From assembly GCA_963703325.1 (NCBI GenBank), contig OY969805.1, forward strand, positions 2,604,001-2,668,000: a stretch of 64,000 bases of DNA. Reading direction: 5' to 3'. This document shows positions 32,672-42,362 of the stretch, piece by piece. The notes beneath the pieces were generated by a model. The model saw only the letters and a program-made list of their open reading frames with translations, did not search any database and had not been told where the DNA came from. This DNA is from Aquilonibacter sp963703325. Its GTDB lineage: Bacteria > Vulcanimicrobiota > Vulcanimicrobiia > Vulcanimicrobiales > Vulcanimicrobiaceae. A program made the position numbers and the translations under genes. Position 1 is the stretch's first letter, and the number at the start of each line of letters is the position of its first letter.

Positions 32672-32996
32672 TCACATTGTCGCCTCCGGGCGTCGAGCAC
32701 GTCGAGACATCCGGATTACACGACGGCGTGAAGGCGCGGCCACCAAGGAAGAAGCGGCGTTAGCGGTGGCGGGCTTTTCGAGTTTCGCTAAGCGGGTATC
32801 GAGCGAGACGAGCCGATCGTCGACGCGGACGAGGCGATCCTTCGACGGCATCAAAGCGTCGGTCGACTCGATCGAACCGTGCGTCGACACGCGCGAAGCC
32901 TTCGCCCACCGCTGCGGCGAGCTGGGCGAGACCTGACGACAGATCGCCGATCTGCCCGGATAGCTGCACGAACTGCTGATCTTGCATCGCGCTCAT
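32672..32996 (-). pseudogene. Coiled-coil protein split by a frameshift
   Basis: From ATG 32996 the reading gives MQDQQFVQLSGQIGDLSS and then heptad-like VDARFDRVDRRFDAV, after which the frame degenerates into Arg/Pro. Near 32850 a second frame carries on the same heptads as KDRLVRVDDRLVSLDTRLAK and runs to a stop at 32672. A one-base indel would join them into a protein of about 108 residues. Such short coiled-coil proteins are common and of unknown role. The break may be real decay or a sequence error. This is all I see in the 380-base gap between the tRNA terminator and the DJ-1 gene. Confidence 0.5.
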
Positions 32997-33041
32997 CGTA
33001 GCGAAGCTTCGTTGCCGCGATTTTGCTGCCTTGTGGACAAA

Positions 33042-33710
33042 TCAGCGCGCGCGTGTCTTTAGTGCCTCGATCACGGCTGTGGCCGTGCTCGCACTCGACT
33101 GCGGATTCTGACCGGTGATCCACGTGCCGTCGACTTCGATGTGATCGGTGAAGTTTGGCGCATCGACGACGTTCGCGCCTTGTTCGCGCAGTTTCGACTC
33201 GAGTAAGAACGGCATCAGTGTGTCGAGTTTGACGGCGCGCTCTTCGTCGTCGGTGAAGCACGTAATACGTTTGCCGGCAACAAGTGTTTCCGCTTCACCG
33301 GTGCGGATCGCGTCGACGAACGCGGCGGGCCCGTGACACACCGCGGCAACGATCTTGCCTTGCGCGTCGAATTCGCTCAGCAGCGTTTTGAGCGGGTCGA
33401 AGTTCGCAAGATCGAACATCGTGCCGTGTCCGCCGGGAATAAAGACGGCGTCATAATCTTCCGCGTCGCCCGCTTCGCGTAACGTCATGGTTTGCTCGAG
33501 CTCTTTGCACGCCGGATCGTTGGGATCGGCGCCGTCGAGGCTGCGTGGGTCGATCGGCGCCCGCCCGCCATGCGGCGTAGCGGTCACGATCTCCAAGCCG
33601 GCGTCGTGAAACGCGTGCCACGGGATGCTGTACTCTTCGAGCCATAAGCCGGTTGGGTGCTCGCTGTCGATCTGCGAGTGTCCGGTGACGACCATCAAAA
33701 TTTTCGGCAT
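33042..33710 (-). CDS. DJ-1/PfpI family protein (type 1 glutamine amidotransferase-like)
   Basis: A 222-residue protein from ATG 33710 (MPKILMVV); an ATG at 33722 is also possible. The nucleophile elbow AAVCHGPAAFV holds the catalytic Cys, and an Asp/Glu region GLEIVTATPHGG and YDAVFIPGGHGTM precede it, with TGQNPQSS near the end. The pattern fits the Hsp31/YraA-like deglycase or chaperone branch of DJ-1 proteins. It starts about 80 bases from the divergent tricorn-like protease. Its exact activity (glyoxalase, deglycase or chaperone) is not resolved by sequence alone. Confidence 0.88.
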   Translation of the reverse strand: MPKILMVVTGHSQIDSEHPTGLWLEEYSIPWHAFHDAGLEIVTATPHGGRAPIDPRSLDGADPNDPACKELEQTMTLREAGDAEDYDAVFIPGGHGTMFDLANFDPLKTLLSEFDAQGKIVAAVCHGPAAFVDAIRTGEAETLVAGKRITCFTDDEERAVKLDTLMPFLLESKLREQGANVVDAPNFTDHIEVDGTWITGQNPQSSASTATAVIEALKTRAR

Positions 33711-33802
33711 AGTACCGACCATGGTACCCGAAAAACGGGCCGCCGGGTGCCGGAATCACGACACAAAAGGGACCGACCGCCGGCAAGCCCAATCCGCGAC
33801 GC

Positions 33803-36800
33803 ATGTCGATTGCACGTACGTTCGCGCTCGCGGGTTTGCTGTTGGGGGCGTCAGTAGCGCCCGCGGTGGCCGCCAACCCGCTAATCCTTCAAAGTCCGAC
33901 CGTCAGCCGCACGCAGATCGCGTTCGTCTACGGCGGCGACATTTGGACTGTCGGTCATGACGGCGGCACGGCGCGCCGCATTGTGACCGGCTTTGGCCTT
34001 GCGGGAGCGCCGTATTTCTCACCCGACGGAGCGACGATCGCGTTCAGTGCAAACTACGACGGCAGCACCAACGTGTATACGGTGCCGGCTGACGGCGGTG
34101 AACCGACGCGTCTGACCTACCATCCGGGCGCCGACGTGGTCATCGGCTGGACGACCGACGGCAGCAAGATCCTCTTCTCGTCGCATCGCCAGAGTCAGAA
34201 CGATGCCACGCAGCTTTACACGATTCCGCGCGGCGGCGGGATTCCGACGATGTTGCCGCTGCCGGACGCCACGACCGCATCGTACTCGCCCGACGGTACG
34301 CATCTCGCGTACGTGCCGAACAGCCAGTGGGAATGGTACTGGCAAGACTATCGCGGCGGACAAACCACGCCGATTTGGATCGCGAATCTCGCCGATTCGT
34401 CGGTGACCTCGATCCCGCGCAACAATTCGAACGATCGCTTTCCGATGTGGATCGGCAACGAAATCTACTTTGTCTCGGATCGCGGCGGCCACTACACGCT
34501 CTACGTCTACGATCCGGGCACGCGCGACGTCAAACAACTGATCGAGAATCCGCGCGGCTTCGACATCGTCTCGGCCTCCGCCAACGACGGCGAGATCGTC
34601 TACTCGAAGTTCGATTCGATCCATCTCTATAATCCAGCGTCGCGCACCGATCGGGAAGTGCCGATCACGATTGCCGACGAAATGCCCGAATTGCGCCCGA
34701 ATTGGGTGCCGGTTGCGAATCAAATTCAGAACGCTGACATCTCGCCGACCGGCGTGCGCGCCGTGTTCGAAGCGCACGGGGACATCCTCACCGTTCCGGC
34801 CGAGAACGGCTCGGTCCGCGATCTGACCCAGACCCCCGGCGTCATGGAGCGCGACCCCGCCTGGTCACCCAACGGCAAGTGGATCGCGTACTTCTCCGAC
34901 GCGAGCGGCGAGTACACGCTGCGTCTGCGAGATCAGAAGGGCTTGCTACCCGAGCGCGTCATCAGCCTCGACGCGCACCCGACGTTCTATTATTCGCCCG
35001 TGTGGTCACCCAACAGCAGGAAGATCGCTTACGCCGACAAGCACGGCGTGCTGTACTACATCGACATCGCGCAGGATCATCCGCAGCCGGTGAAGATCGC
35101 GCAGCAGCCGCACGAGTCGTTTGGCGTCAGCTCCTTTAACGCCGTGTGGTCGCCCGACAGCCGCTATGTCGCGTACAACAAAGAGCTGCTGACGTTCTTG
35201 CACGCGATCGACGTCTACGACACGCAGGACGGCAAAGCGTATCAGATTACCGACGGCATGAGCGACGCGACGAATCCGGCATTCGATAAGGGCGGGAAGT
35301 ATCTATATTTCCTTTCCAGCACGAATACGGGCTTCACCGCCTACGGCCTCGACATGGAGAGCGACGAGCATCCGACCTCGAGCTATGTCTACGCGGCGGT
35401 GTTACACAAGAGCGACGCGTCGCCGATCTCGTTGCAAAGCGACGAAGAGCCGGTGACGAATAGCGGCGACGAGCCCGAGACCAAGCCTACTGCAAGTGCG
35501 ACGCCGAAACCGGCAGCACCGCCGGCCGCCGCAGCAAAGCCGCCGATCGACTTCGACGAGATCGGACAACGCATCGTGTCGCTGCCGATTCCCGGCGCGA
35601 ATTACGCTGGATTGGCATCGGGCCTCCCCGGCACGATCTTCTTGATGGAAGCGCCATTGACGAGCGTGCTTCCGCTTCCGCCGGCGTACACGGTATTGCG
35701 TTACGACGGCGCCTCGCGCAAGATCACGCCCTACGCCGAAGGCGTCAGCGCTTTCGTCGTCTCGGCCGATGGGAAGAAGGCGTTGCTCGCGCGCGGGTTC
35801 GGCGCGATGTCGTGGGCGATTGTTCCGACGCAGTTGCCGATACCGCCGCCGCCGGGCTTGGGAACGCTGCCCACGAGCGGGCTTGAAGTCTATTCGGTAC
35901 CGCGCGAAGAGTGGGCGCAGATGTTTCGCGAGACGTGGCACATCGAACGCGACTGGTTCTACGATCCCCACTACCACGGGCTCGACATCGCTGCCGCGCA
36001 GCAGTACTTCGCACGCTTCCTGCCGGGACTCGCGTCGCGCTCGGACTTCACGTATCTCACCGAGGAGATGATCGGCTACCTCGAGGTCGGCCATTTGTGG
36101 GTCTATCCGGGAACGCCGCCCAAGATCGATCACGTCAACGTCGGGCTGCTCGGTGCGGACTACACGGTCGATCACGATCGCTTCCGTTTCGCCAAGATCT
36201 ACACCGGCGAGAACTGGAACCCCGGTCTGCACGCGCCGCTCACCCAGCCGGGCGTCAACGTGAAGGTCGGCGACTATCTGCTCGCGGTCAACGGCAAAGG
36301 CGTGCACGCCGATCGTGAAGTCTCGGCCTACTTCCAAGAGACGGCCGGCAAACAGACGACGATTCTCGTTGGGCCCAACCCTGACGGCAGCGGCGCGCGC
36401 GAAGTTACCGTCGTTCCGCTGGCAAGTGAAAGCGCGCTGCGCAACCTCGCGTGGATCGAGCACAACCGTGAGGAAGTCGATCGCTTGAGCGGCGGGAAGC
36501 TCGGCTACGTCTACATGCCCGATACGGCATACGGCGGCTTCACGAACTTCAACCGCTATTTCTTCGCGCAAGTGAACAAAGAGGGCGTGATCCTCGACGA
36601 GCGTTACAACCACGGTGGGCAGATCGCGGACTACGTGATCGACGTGCTCAGCCGCAAACCGCGCGGCATCATCGTCGGACGCGACGGCGTGCCGTATCTC
36701 GACCCGCCGCTTGCGATCTACGGCCCGAAGGTGATGATCATCAATCAATACGCCGGGTCGGGCGGCGACGCGATGCCGTGGATCTTCCGCAAGGCCGGCC

Positions 36801-37126
36801 TCGGGCCGCTCGTCGGCGTGCGCACCTGGGGCGGACTCGTCGGCATCGGCGGCTATCCCACGTTAATGGACGGCGGTCGCGTGATGGCACCGCGGGTCGC
36901 GATCGGCGGGTTGCACGGCCAATGGGAAGTCGAAGGGCACGGGATCGCGCCGGACATCGAAGTGCAACAGGATCCGAAGCTCGTGCGTGAAGGGCACGAT
37001 CCGCAACTCGAAGCCGCCGTTGCGGAAGCGATGAAAGAGCTGCGCGAGCATCCCCTACCGCACTATGCGCCGCCGCCGTATCCCGACCATCATCCGGTGT
37101 TGCCGCCGACCACCCAGAAATCGTAG
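33803..37126 (+). CDS. Secreted tricorn-like S41 peptidase
   Basis: A 1107-residue protease. It has a signal peptide (ALAGLLLGASVAPAVA), then WD40-like/PD40 beta-propeller repeats to about residue 530 (SPDGATIAFSANYDGSTNVY, SPNGKWIAYFSDASGEYTLR), a Pro/Ala linker, a tricorn core near 690-780, a PDZ domain near 800-870 (VGDYLLAVNGKGVHADRE), and the S41 domain. The nucleophile is Ser986 in YAGSGGDAMPW. It degrades peptides in the periplasm. Archaeal tricorn has a similar build but is cytoplasmic. Its 3' end overlaps the convergent C1 peptidase by 37 bases. Confidence 0.9.
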   Translation: MSIARTFALAGLLLGASVAPAVAANPLILQSPTVSRTQIAFVYGGDIWTVGHDGGTARRIVTGFGLAGAPYFSPDGATIAFSANYDGSTNVYTVPADGGEPTRLTYHPGADVVIGWTTDGSKILFSSHRQSQNDATQLYTIPRGGGIPTMLPLPDATTASYSPDGTHLAYVPNSQWEWYWQDYRGGQTTPIWIANLADSSVTSIPRNNSNDRFPMWIGNEIYFVSDRGGHYTLYVYDPGTRDVKQLIENPRGFDIVSASANDGEIVYSKFDSIHLYNPASRTDREVPITIADEMPELRPNWVPVANQIQNADISPTGVRAVFEAHGDILTVPAENGSVRDLTQTPGVMERDPAWSPNGKWIAYFSDASGEYTLRLRDQKGLLPERVISLDAHPTFYYSPVWSPNSRKIAYADKHGVLYYIDIAQDHPQPVKIAQQPHESFGVSSFNAVWSPDSRYVAYNKELLTFLHAIDVYDTQDGKAYQITDGMSDATNPAFDKGGKYLYFLSSTNTGFTAYGLDMESDEHPTSSYVYAAVLHKSDASPISLQSDEEPVTNSGDEPETKPTASATPKPAAPPAAAAKPPIDFDEIGQRIVSLPIPGANYAGLASGLPGTIFLMEAPLTSVLPLPPAYTVLRYDGASRKITPYAEGVSAFVVSADGKKALLARGFGAMSWAIVPTQLPIPPPPGLGTLPTSGLEVYSVPREEWAQMFRETWHIERDWFYDPHYHGLDIAAAQQYFARFLPGLASRSDFTYLTEEMIGYLEVGHLWVYPGTPPKIDHVNVGLLGADYTVDHDRFRFAKIYTGENWNPGLHAPLTQPGVNVKVGDYLLAVNGKGVHADREVSAYFQETAGKQTTILVGPNPDGSGAREVTVVPLASESALRNLAWIEHNREEVDRLSGGKLGYVYMPDTAYGGFTNFNRYFFAQVNKEGVILDERYNHGGQIADYVIDVLSRKPRGIIVGRDGVPYLDPPLAIYGPKVMIINQYAGSGGDAMPWIFRKAGLGPLVGVRTWGGLVGIGGYPTLMDGGRVMAPRVAIGGLHGQWEVEGHGIAPDIEVQQDPKLVREGHDPQLEAAVAEAMKELREHPLPHYAPPPYPDHHPVLPPTTQKS

Positions 37127-37851
37127 GTCAGTTCCGGGTCGGTGAAATAGGCGTCCGGAATCGCAAAAAAGCCGTCGTCGGCGAAGTGCGCGCCGAGCGA
37201 ATTGCGCGCGGTGAAGGTCTTCTTTGCGGTGTCGTAGCCGGTTGCAATCAGCGCATGGCCGCCACAGAGCGTGTCGGACGTGCGCGGAAGGCGTAGCCGT
37301 CCGCTGGTGGCGGCCTCGGTGAAGGGTTGACCATAGGCTTGGATTCCGAAGATAAATGCGTGCCCTTGCGCCAGCGCGGCGCGCAGCAGATCGAGTTCTT
37401 GCGCGACCCGGCGGTAGCGAAGCGGCGGGACCATGGCGTCGTGGTAACACGTGCGCGGCGGACGCGCGGTGATCTCGCGTTTGAGAAATGGCCATTGCCG
37501 CTCTGGGCAGACGCCGTGGCGCGCCACCGCCTTGATCGCCGTGCGTATCGTCGTTCCGGAGTCGGTGCGCTCCGTGCCGGTGAGCACGCGCGCATTGTAG
37601 TACATAAAGAGCCGCGACGGCGGCCGAAGCGGCTGGCCGTGCTGATTTGCGTAGACGGTGAGCGCGGACGCGAGGGCGTTAGCGCTGCAGGTCTGGGTCC
37701 GGTACTGCTGGTACACCGCGCTGCAAAAACGCGAGAGATCGGCCCGGCGCGGCAAGCGCTCGAGGCTGGGCGCAAAGCGCAGATCGCGCGAATCGCGCTG
37801 ATCGCGATAGCCTCCGGGATGAAATTGCAACGCCGCCATGAACGGCTCCAT
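37090..37851 (-). CDS. Papain-like C1 family cysteine peptidase
   Basis: A 253-residue protein with the C1 catalytic pattern: Cys55 in TQTCSANALASAL, His in GGHALIATGYD and Asn in FTARNSLG. The sequence around the Cys resembles bacterial C1 peptidases used in the cytoplasm or exported without a long propeptide; only about 40 residues precede the domain. No signal peptide is visible. The start may be ATG 37851 or 37839. Only 5 bases separate 37851 from the divergent DUF1835 gene, while its 3' end lies under the tricorn-like gene. Its substrate is unknown. Confidence 0.85.
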   Translation of the reverse strand: MEPFMAALQFHPGGYRDQRDSRDLRFAPSLERLPRRADLSRFCSAVYQQYRTQTCSANALASALTVYANQHGQPLRPPSRLFMYYNARVLTGTERTDSGTTIRTAIKAVARHGVCPERQWPFLKREITARPPRTCYHDAMVPPLRYRRVAQELDLLRAALAQGHAFIFGIQAYGQPFTEAATSGRLRLPRTSDTLCGGHALIATGYDTAKKTFTARNSLGAHFADDGFFAIPDAYFTDPELTYDFWVVGGNTG

Positions 37852-37856
37852 TCGGG

Positions 37857-38795
37857 ATGAGTCCGCAACAAGCCGCCACGCTGCATATTACCAACGGCGA
37901 CGCGGTCGTGTATCTTTTCAAAAAGGCCGGTGTGGTCGGAACCCACCTGCCCTGGCGTGACGTCCTCCACGAAGGACCGGTGGTGACCGGCGCCACGCTC
38001 GAGCAGCTCAGCCAAGTGCGCGGGGAGTATCTCGCGACGCGCGGATTCGGCAACCCGATCAAATTGCTGCACGACTTCGCGACGCGCGACGCTACGCTAC
38101 GGCGCGCGCGGGAATTCTCTGAAATCGTATTGTGGTTTGAACACGATCTCTACGATCAGTTGCAGTTGTTGCAAATACTGGTGGAACTGGATGCGATGCA
38201 ACTCCCGGCCGGAAGCGTGAGCCTGGTGCAGAGCGACGCGTACTTGGGCAGCATGACCGCCGATGAATTGATCGCGCTCTACCCGCGCCGCAAGACCGCG
38301 ACCGAGGCGCTTTTCGATCAGGCGCGCTTGGCCTGGGACGCGGTCTGTGCGTCAGAGCCCGACGCGCTCCTCGCCGGTGCCGCGCGTGATGCGCAAGGTC
38401 TACCGTATCTGCGTTCGGCGCTGCATCGTCTCTGTCAGGAGTTTCCCTGGACCGGCGACGGACTCTCGCGCTCGCAGCGTCATGCGTTGCAGGCCGTTGC
38501 CATCGGACCGGCACCACCGGACGAATTGTTTCGGCGCGCGCAGTCACGCGAAGAGGCGCCGTTTCTTGGCGATCTTGCCTTCGCTGCAATCTTGTGCGAC
38601 CTGCAAACCGCCGCGTCGCCGCTGATCGAAGGAGAAGATGGCGCGTTCGAAGCGACCGCGCGCGGGCGCTCGATTCTCGCCGGGGCCGAAGACTGGCTGC
38701 AAACGTTACCGCTCGATCGCTGGATCGGCGGGGTGCACCTCACCGGCGACCACATCGCTCGCTGGGACGATGATGCATCGCGGTTCGCTTCGTGA
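37857..38795 (+). CDS. DUF1835-domain protein
   Basis: A 312-residue cytoplasmic protein. The N-terminus HITNGDAVVYLFKKAGV with the following LPWRDVLHEGPV is characteristic of DUF1835 proteins. A conserved WFEHDLYDQLQLLQIL is at about 95-110 and an acidic C-terminal region ends in WIGGVHLTGDHIARWD. The function of the family is not established. The next gene overlaps it by 4 bases, so the two are coupled. It starts 5 bases from the divergent C1 peptidase, so its promoter must lie inside that gene. Confidence 0.75.
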   Translation: MSPQQAATLHITNGDAVVYLFKKAGVVGTHLPWRDVLHEGPVVTGATLEQLSQVRGEYLATRGFGNPIKLLHDFATRDATLRRAREFSEIVLWFEHDLYDQLQLLQILVELDAMQLPAGSVSLVQSDAYLGSMTADELIALYPRRKTATEALFDQARLAWDAVCASEPDALLAGAARDAQGLPYLRSALHRLCQEFPWTGDGLSRSQRHALQAVAIGPAPPDELFRRAQSREEAPFLGDLAFAAILCDLQTAASPLIEGEDGAFEATARGRSILAGAEDWLQTLPLDRWIGGVHLTGDHIARWDDDASRFAS

Positions 38796-39130
38796 CGCTG
38801 CGCGAGCTCATCCAAGAGCTGGTCGGCGCCTGGCAAACCAACGACGCGCATCGAGCCGCAGCATTCTTTGCGCCCGACGCCGTCTATCACGAATCGGGAT
38901 GCGAACCGATCGCCGGCCGCGAGGCGATTTTCGCGCATTTCGCCCATTTCTTTCGCGACGGCCCGGCGTGGCGGTTCGATATCGACGACGTGATCGTCGA
39001 GGGCGAGCACGCGGCAGTGGGCTATCGCTTCGGCATCAATCGCGACGGCACGTGGCAGATGAGCGGCGGTTGCGCGCTCGTACGTTGCAAGGATAGCCTC
39101 ATCACCGCGTGGCGCGAATATCGCGGTTAG
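38792..39130 (+). CDS. SnoaL-like/NTF2-fold protein
   Basis: A 112-residue single-domain protein. The pattern LIQELVGAWQTNDAHRAAAF, FFAPDAVYHESG, AGREAIFAHFAHFF and GYRFGINRDGTWQM is that of SnoaL_2/NTF2-like folds, which act as small hydrolases, isomerases or ligand-binding domains. Start GTG overlaps the DUF1835 stop (GTGA). Its stop overlaps the stop of the convergent glcF-like gene by 3 bases. The ligand or reaction is unknown. Confidence 0.8.
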   Translation: MTLRELIQELVGAWQTNDAHRAAAFFAPDAVYHESGCEPIAGREAIFAHFAHFFRDGPAWRFDIDDVIVEGEHAAVGYRFGINRDGTWQMSGGCALVRCKDSLITAWREYRG

Positions 39131-40359
39131 GAACCATAGGCGTCATCTAACAACTCGACGATATGTTTGACGCTCGCGGATATTCCGGCAGCGCGTAAGC
39201 CGGCGGCGACTTGCATGGCGCAACCGGGATTTGCGGTGGCGACGATCGTGGCGCCGGTGGCTTCGATGTTGCCGACCTTGCGCGCCTGCAGCCGTTCGGC
39301 CATGCCGGGCTCGGTCAAATTGTAGATGCCGGCGCTGCCGCAGCAGACGGCGCTTTCGGTCATCTCAACGCGCTCGAGCCCCGGAATGCGATCCAGCAGC
39401 CGGCGCGGCGCGGCGCTCACGCGTTGCGCGTGCACGAGATGGCAGGGCTCTTGATAGGTTACCCGCGCCTCAATCCGCCCGCGCGGTGCGGGAAGCTCCA
39501 TAGCATCGAGCACTTCGGTGACGTCGCGAACGCGCGCGGCAAAGGCGAGCGCGCGATCTCGCCACGCCGGATCATCATCGAGCAACGCGCCGTATTCTTT
39601 GAGCGCGCTGCCGCAACCGGCGGCGTTGACCACGTATACGTCGGCGCCGCTGCGCTCGAAGGCGGCAATATTGACGCGCGCGAGTTCTCGCGCGAACTCA
39701 GGGTCGCCAGCGTGGACGGCGAGACCGCCGCAGCAACCTTGGGCGCGAGGAACCACGACCGAGAGCCGCGCGCGGTTGAGCATACGAACCGTTGCCTCGT
39801 GCACGTTAGCAAATGCGACGTGCATCACACATCCGGTGTGCAGCATCGCGGTTCCGGCGGCGCCCGGGACATCAAATCGCTGATCCTCGGCTAGGAAAAA
39901 GTGATCGGAGATTCGCGGCGCAAGTCGGACGGCATCGCGTAAACCGAATGGATAGGCGAGGGCCGTGAGCCCGGTGCGCTGCGCGAAACGCAACAACGAC
40001 GCAGCGGCGCGGATGCGCGACGGCTTGGCAAAGAGCCACTCGAGGAGGAGGTAGCGCACCGTGCGCGCTGCTACCGGTCGGGATGCAGCGCGCTCGTGCT
40101 CGATTCTCGCGCGCATTTCCTCGAGCATCGGGCCGTAGGGAACGGCTGAGGGGCAGACGGCCTGACAGGCGCGGCAGTCCAAGCACTGCGACATTTGCTC
40201 GACGAACCCCGGGCTGAGCAAATCGAGCTCACCCTCGTCGACCGCCTTGATCAGACTGATCCGACCGCGCGGGCCGGAGGTTTCCGTCATCGTTTCCAGG
40301 TACGTCGGGCACGCCGGCAGACAAAGGCCGCACCGAACGCAGGCTTCGTAACCCATCAT
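39127..40359 (-). CDS. glcF: Glycolate oxidase iron-sulfur subunit (GlcF-like)
   Basis: An electron-transfer subunit of 410 residues with two 4Fe-4S motifs, CVRCGLCLPACP at about 8-19 and CLDCRACQAVCP at about 59-70, and two CCG domains (AQGCCGGLAVHAGD and AVCCGSAGIYNL). In E. coli it works with the FAD subunit GlcD and GlcE to oxidise glycolate to glyoxylate. No FAD subunit is adjacent; a GlcD-like oxidase lies 12 kb away at 52086-53522. Related proteins serve other 2-hydroxyacids, so the substrate is not certain. Confidence 0.88.
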   Translation of the reverse strand: MMGYEACVRCGLCLPACPTYLETMTETSGPRGRISLIKAVDEGELDLLSPGFVEQMSQCLDCRACQAVCPSAVPYGPMLEEMRARIEHERAASRPVAARTVRYLLLEWLFAKPSRIRAAASLLRFAQRTGLTALAYPFGLRDAVRLAPRISDHFFLAEDQRFDVPGAAGTAMLHTGCVMHVAFANVHEATVRMLNRARLSVVVPRAQGCCGGLAVHAGDPEFARELARVNIAAFERSGADVYVVNAAGCGSALKEYGALLDDDPAWRDRALAFAARVRDVTEVLDAMELPAPRGRIEARVTYQEPCHLVHAQRVSAAPRRLLDRIPGLERVEMTESAVCCGSAGIYNLTEPGMAERLQARKVGNIEATGATIVATANPGCAMQVAAGLRAAGISASVKHIVELLDDAYGS

Positions 40360-40470
40360 CGCGGTCTCACGCTACTGTCCGCCGGTCGCTCAGACCTTTC
40401 CGGTAGACTAAACGGCAGGCATGGGCGTACGTTCTCCTGCGCGAATCACCGCCTACACCGGAGGGCCTTC

Positions 40471-41562
40471 TTGCATAACACCACCACCTCGAAATACTTT
40501 CTTGCGACCGAGGAGAAACTGAAGCGATTCGTCGTCGAAGCGCTGGAGAAGTCGGGCGTGGCGCGCGCGCACGCGGAAGTTGTCGCCGATGTCCTCGTCG
40601 AGGCGGACCTGCGCGGCATCGAATCACACGGCGTCGCGCGCTTGATATCGTATTACGTCGCGCGCATTCGCAGCGGGCATTTGAACCCGCAGCCGAATTA
40701 TCGCATCGTTCGCGAGACGAAGACGTCGATCGTCTACGACGCCGACAACGGCCTGGGCCATCCGGTTTCGAAGATGACGATGGAAGCGGTCATCGCGAAG
40801 GCGGAAGAATATGGTTCGGCCTTTGGTGCCGTGCGCAACTCGAACCACTACGGCATCGCCGGATACTATGCGATGATGGCGCTTCCCCGCGATATGATCG
40901 GCATGTCGTCGACGAACTCGGTCAAATACGCGGCTGCAACGTTCGGACGTGAGGTTACATTGGGAACCAACCCGTTTGCGTTTGCAGTCCCCGCCGGCAA
41001 CGAGCCGGCGTTCGTGCTCGATTTCGCGACGACGACGGTTCCCAAGGGCAAGCTCGAAGTGTATAAGCGCAAGCACAAAGAGTTGGAACCGGGTTGGGCG
41101 ATCGACTCGCATGGCGTTATGACGGAAGACCCGGACGAAGCGCTACAGGGCGCATTGCTACCGCTGGGCGGCTTCGGCACGGAAGGCGGCGGCCATAAGG
41201 GCTACGGCCTGGGCTTGCTGGCCGACATTTTCTGCGGCGTGTTGTCGGGCGGTCTCTTCGGTCCGACGCTGCCTTTTGCCGACGAAACGAAAGAAGGCGC
41301 GATTTCGCACTGGTTCGGCGCGTTCCGTATCGACGGATTCCGCGACGTGGCCGCGTTCAAGGAAGATATGGACGTCGAGCTGCGCTACTATAAAGAAAGC
41401 GCGGTAACGCGCGGCGCGCAGCGGATCATGACCGCTGGAGAACCCGAGATCCTCAAGGCGGCATACAACCGGCAGTATGGTGTCCCGGTGCATGAGAAGG
41501 TCTGGGAGGGGCTCAATATCCTCGCGGACCAACTCAATATTCCCTTCGACCTCGCAAAATAG
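40471..41562 (+). CDS. Ldh2-family malate/L-lactate dehydrogenase
   Basis: NAD(P)-dependent 2-hydroxyacid dehydrogenase of the family of YlbC, ComC and AllD. The start TTG 40471 has GGAGGG (40460-40465) 5 bases upstream; the frame is open well upstream but no site precedes earlier codons. It gives 363 residues. Visible motifs are LVEADLRGIESHGVARL, FGAVRNSNHYGIAGYY, NPFAFAVPAG, and GHKGYGLGLLADI with the catalytic region. The family does not share the Rossmann fold with LDH/MDH. It could oxidise malate, lactate, sulfolactate or ureidoglycolate; the sequence does not decide. Confidence 0.88.
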   Translation: MHNTTTSKYFLATEEKLKRFVVEALEKSGVARAHAEVVADVLVEADLRGIESHGVARLISYYVARIRSGHLNPQPNYRIVRETKTSIVYDADNGLGHPVSKMTMEAVIAKAEEYGSAFGAVRNSNHYGIAGYYAMMALPRDMIGMSSTNSVKYAAATFGREVTLGTNPFAFAVPAGNEPAFVLDFATTTVPKGKLEVYKRKHKELEPGWAIDSHGVMTEDPDEALQGALLPLGGFGTEGGGHKGYGLGLLADIFCGVLSGGLFGPTLPFADETKEGAISHWFGAFRIDGFRDVAAFKEDMDVELRYYKESAVTRGAQRIMTAGEPEILKAAYNRQYGVPVHEKVWEGLNILADQLNIPFDLAK

Positions 41563-41577
41563 GGGTACAAGGGTGGC

Positions 41578-42348
41578 GTGAAGATATCGAGCCGCCCGCG
41601 ATTGTTTGCTGTAACGGCCGCCCTATTGCTCATCGGAGCGGGCGCGCAACATACCCAAGCCAATGCTCCGAGTGTTCCGTCGATCGTTCTTCGCGCCTCG
41701 ACCGCCTTCAGCACAGCGATGCGCGGCGTCGTCAGCATGCAACGTCACTTCGTCACCGAGGTGAACGGCGGGGTCGTGAAGCACGGTGAACAGAGTGATA
41801 GCGGCCAACTGATGCACGACGGCCGATTCGTGAAAATCACCTACTATCGTATCGTGCGCGACGGCCATCCGTTTTCTCTTTCGCAAATCCAGCAGCGCAA
41901 TGACGAGACGAACAAGGACTGGGCCGCGGGCAAAGTGTTCTTCAAAGAGCCCTACGACCGCCAGTACATGCGCGATTACTCGTTCGAACCGCCGCAGGCA
42001 GCGTGCTCGGCTTGCCCCGCCGGCACGCAGGCGGTGAGCTTCGCGAGTACGATTCACGACTCGCAGCATGGCAACGGCGTGATGTATATCAACACGAGCA
42101 ACGGGCACGTCGTGAAGTTGACCTACAGCGCCTACGTTCTGCCGCCGCACGCGTCGTCGGGCTCCGTGACGGAAACCGGCGGCGAGGCGCTGACGGGTCT
42201 ATGGTACGTCGTGCGTATCGACCAAACGTATCGGGGACACGCGTTGGTGATAACGGGAACGGGGACGTTTACCGGAGTCTTCGATCACTTCCGGCGCTTT
42301 CCCAGCGTGGCCGCCGGCGAAGCGGCGCTCCAAAACCAAACCATCTAA
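41578..42348 (+). CDS. Secreted protein of unknown function
   Basis: A 256-residue protein with a GTG start and a signal peptide (LFAVTAALLLIGAGAQ, cleavage near TQANA). The mature part has a pair of cysteines in the AACSACPAG segment, which may form a disulfide or bind metal, and beta-rich C-terminal strands. The pattern of a helix then strands with bulky polar tips is loosely like LolA/outer-membrane lipoprotein-sorting folds, but I cannot claim it. It starts 15 bases after the Ldh2 stop and may be cotranscribed with it. Confidence 0.6.
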   Translation: MKISSRPRLFAVTAALLLIGAGAQHTQANAPSVPSIVLRASTAFSTAMRGVVSMQRHFVTEVNGGVVKHGEQSDSGQLMHDGRFVKITYYRIVRDGHPFSLSQIQQRNDETNKDWAAGKVFFKEPYDRQYMRDYSFEPPQAACSACPAGTQAVSFASTIHDSQHGNGVMYINTSNGHVVKLTYSAYVLPPHASSGSVTETGGEALTGLWYVVRIDQTYRGHALVITGTGTFTGVFDHFRRFPSVAAGEAALQNQTI

Positions 42349-42362
42349 GGGTTTCTATCGGT

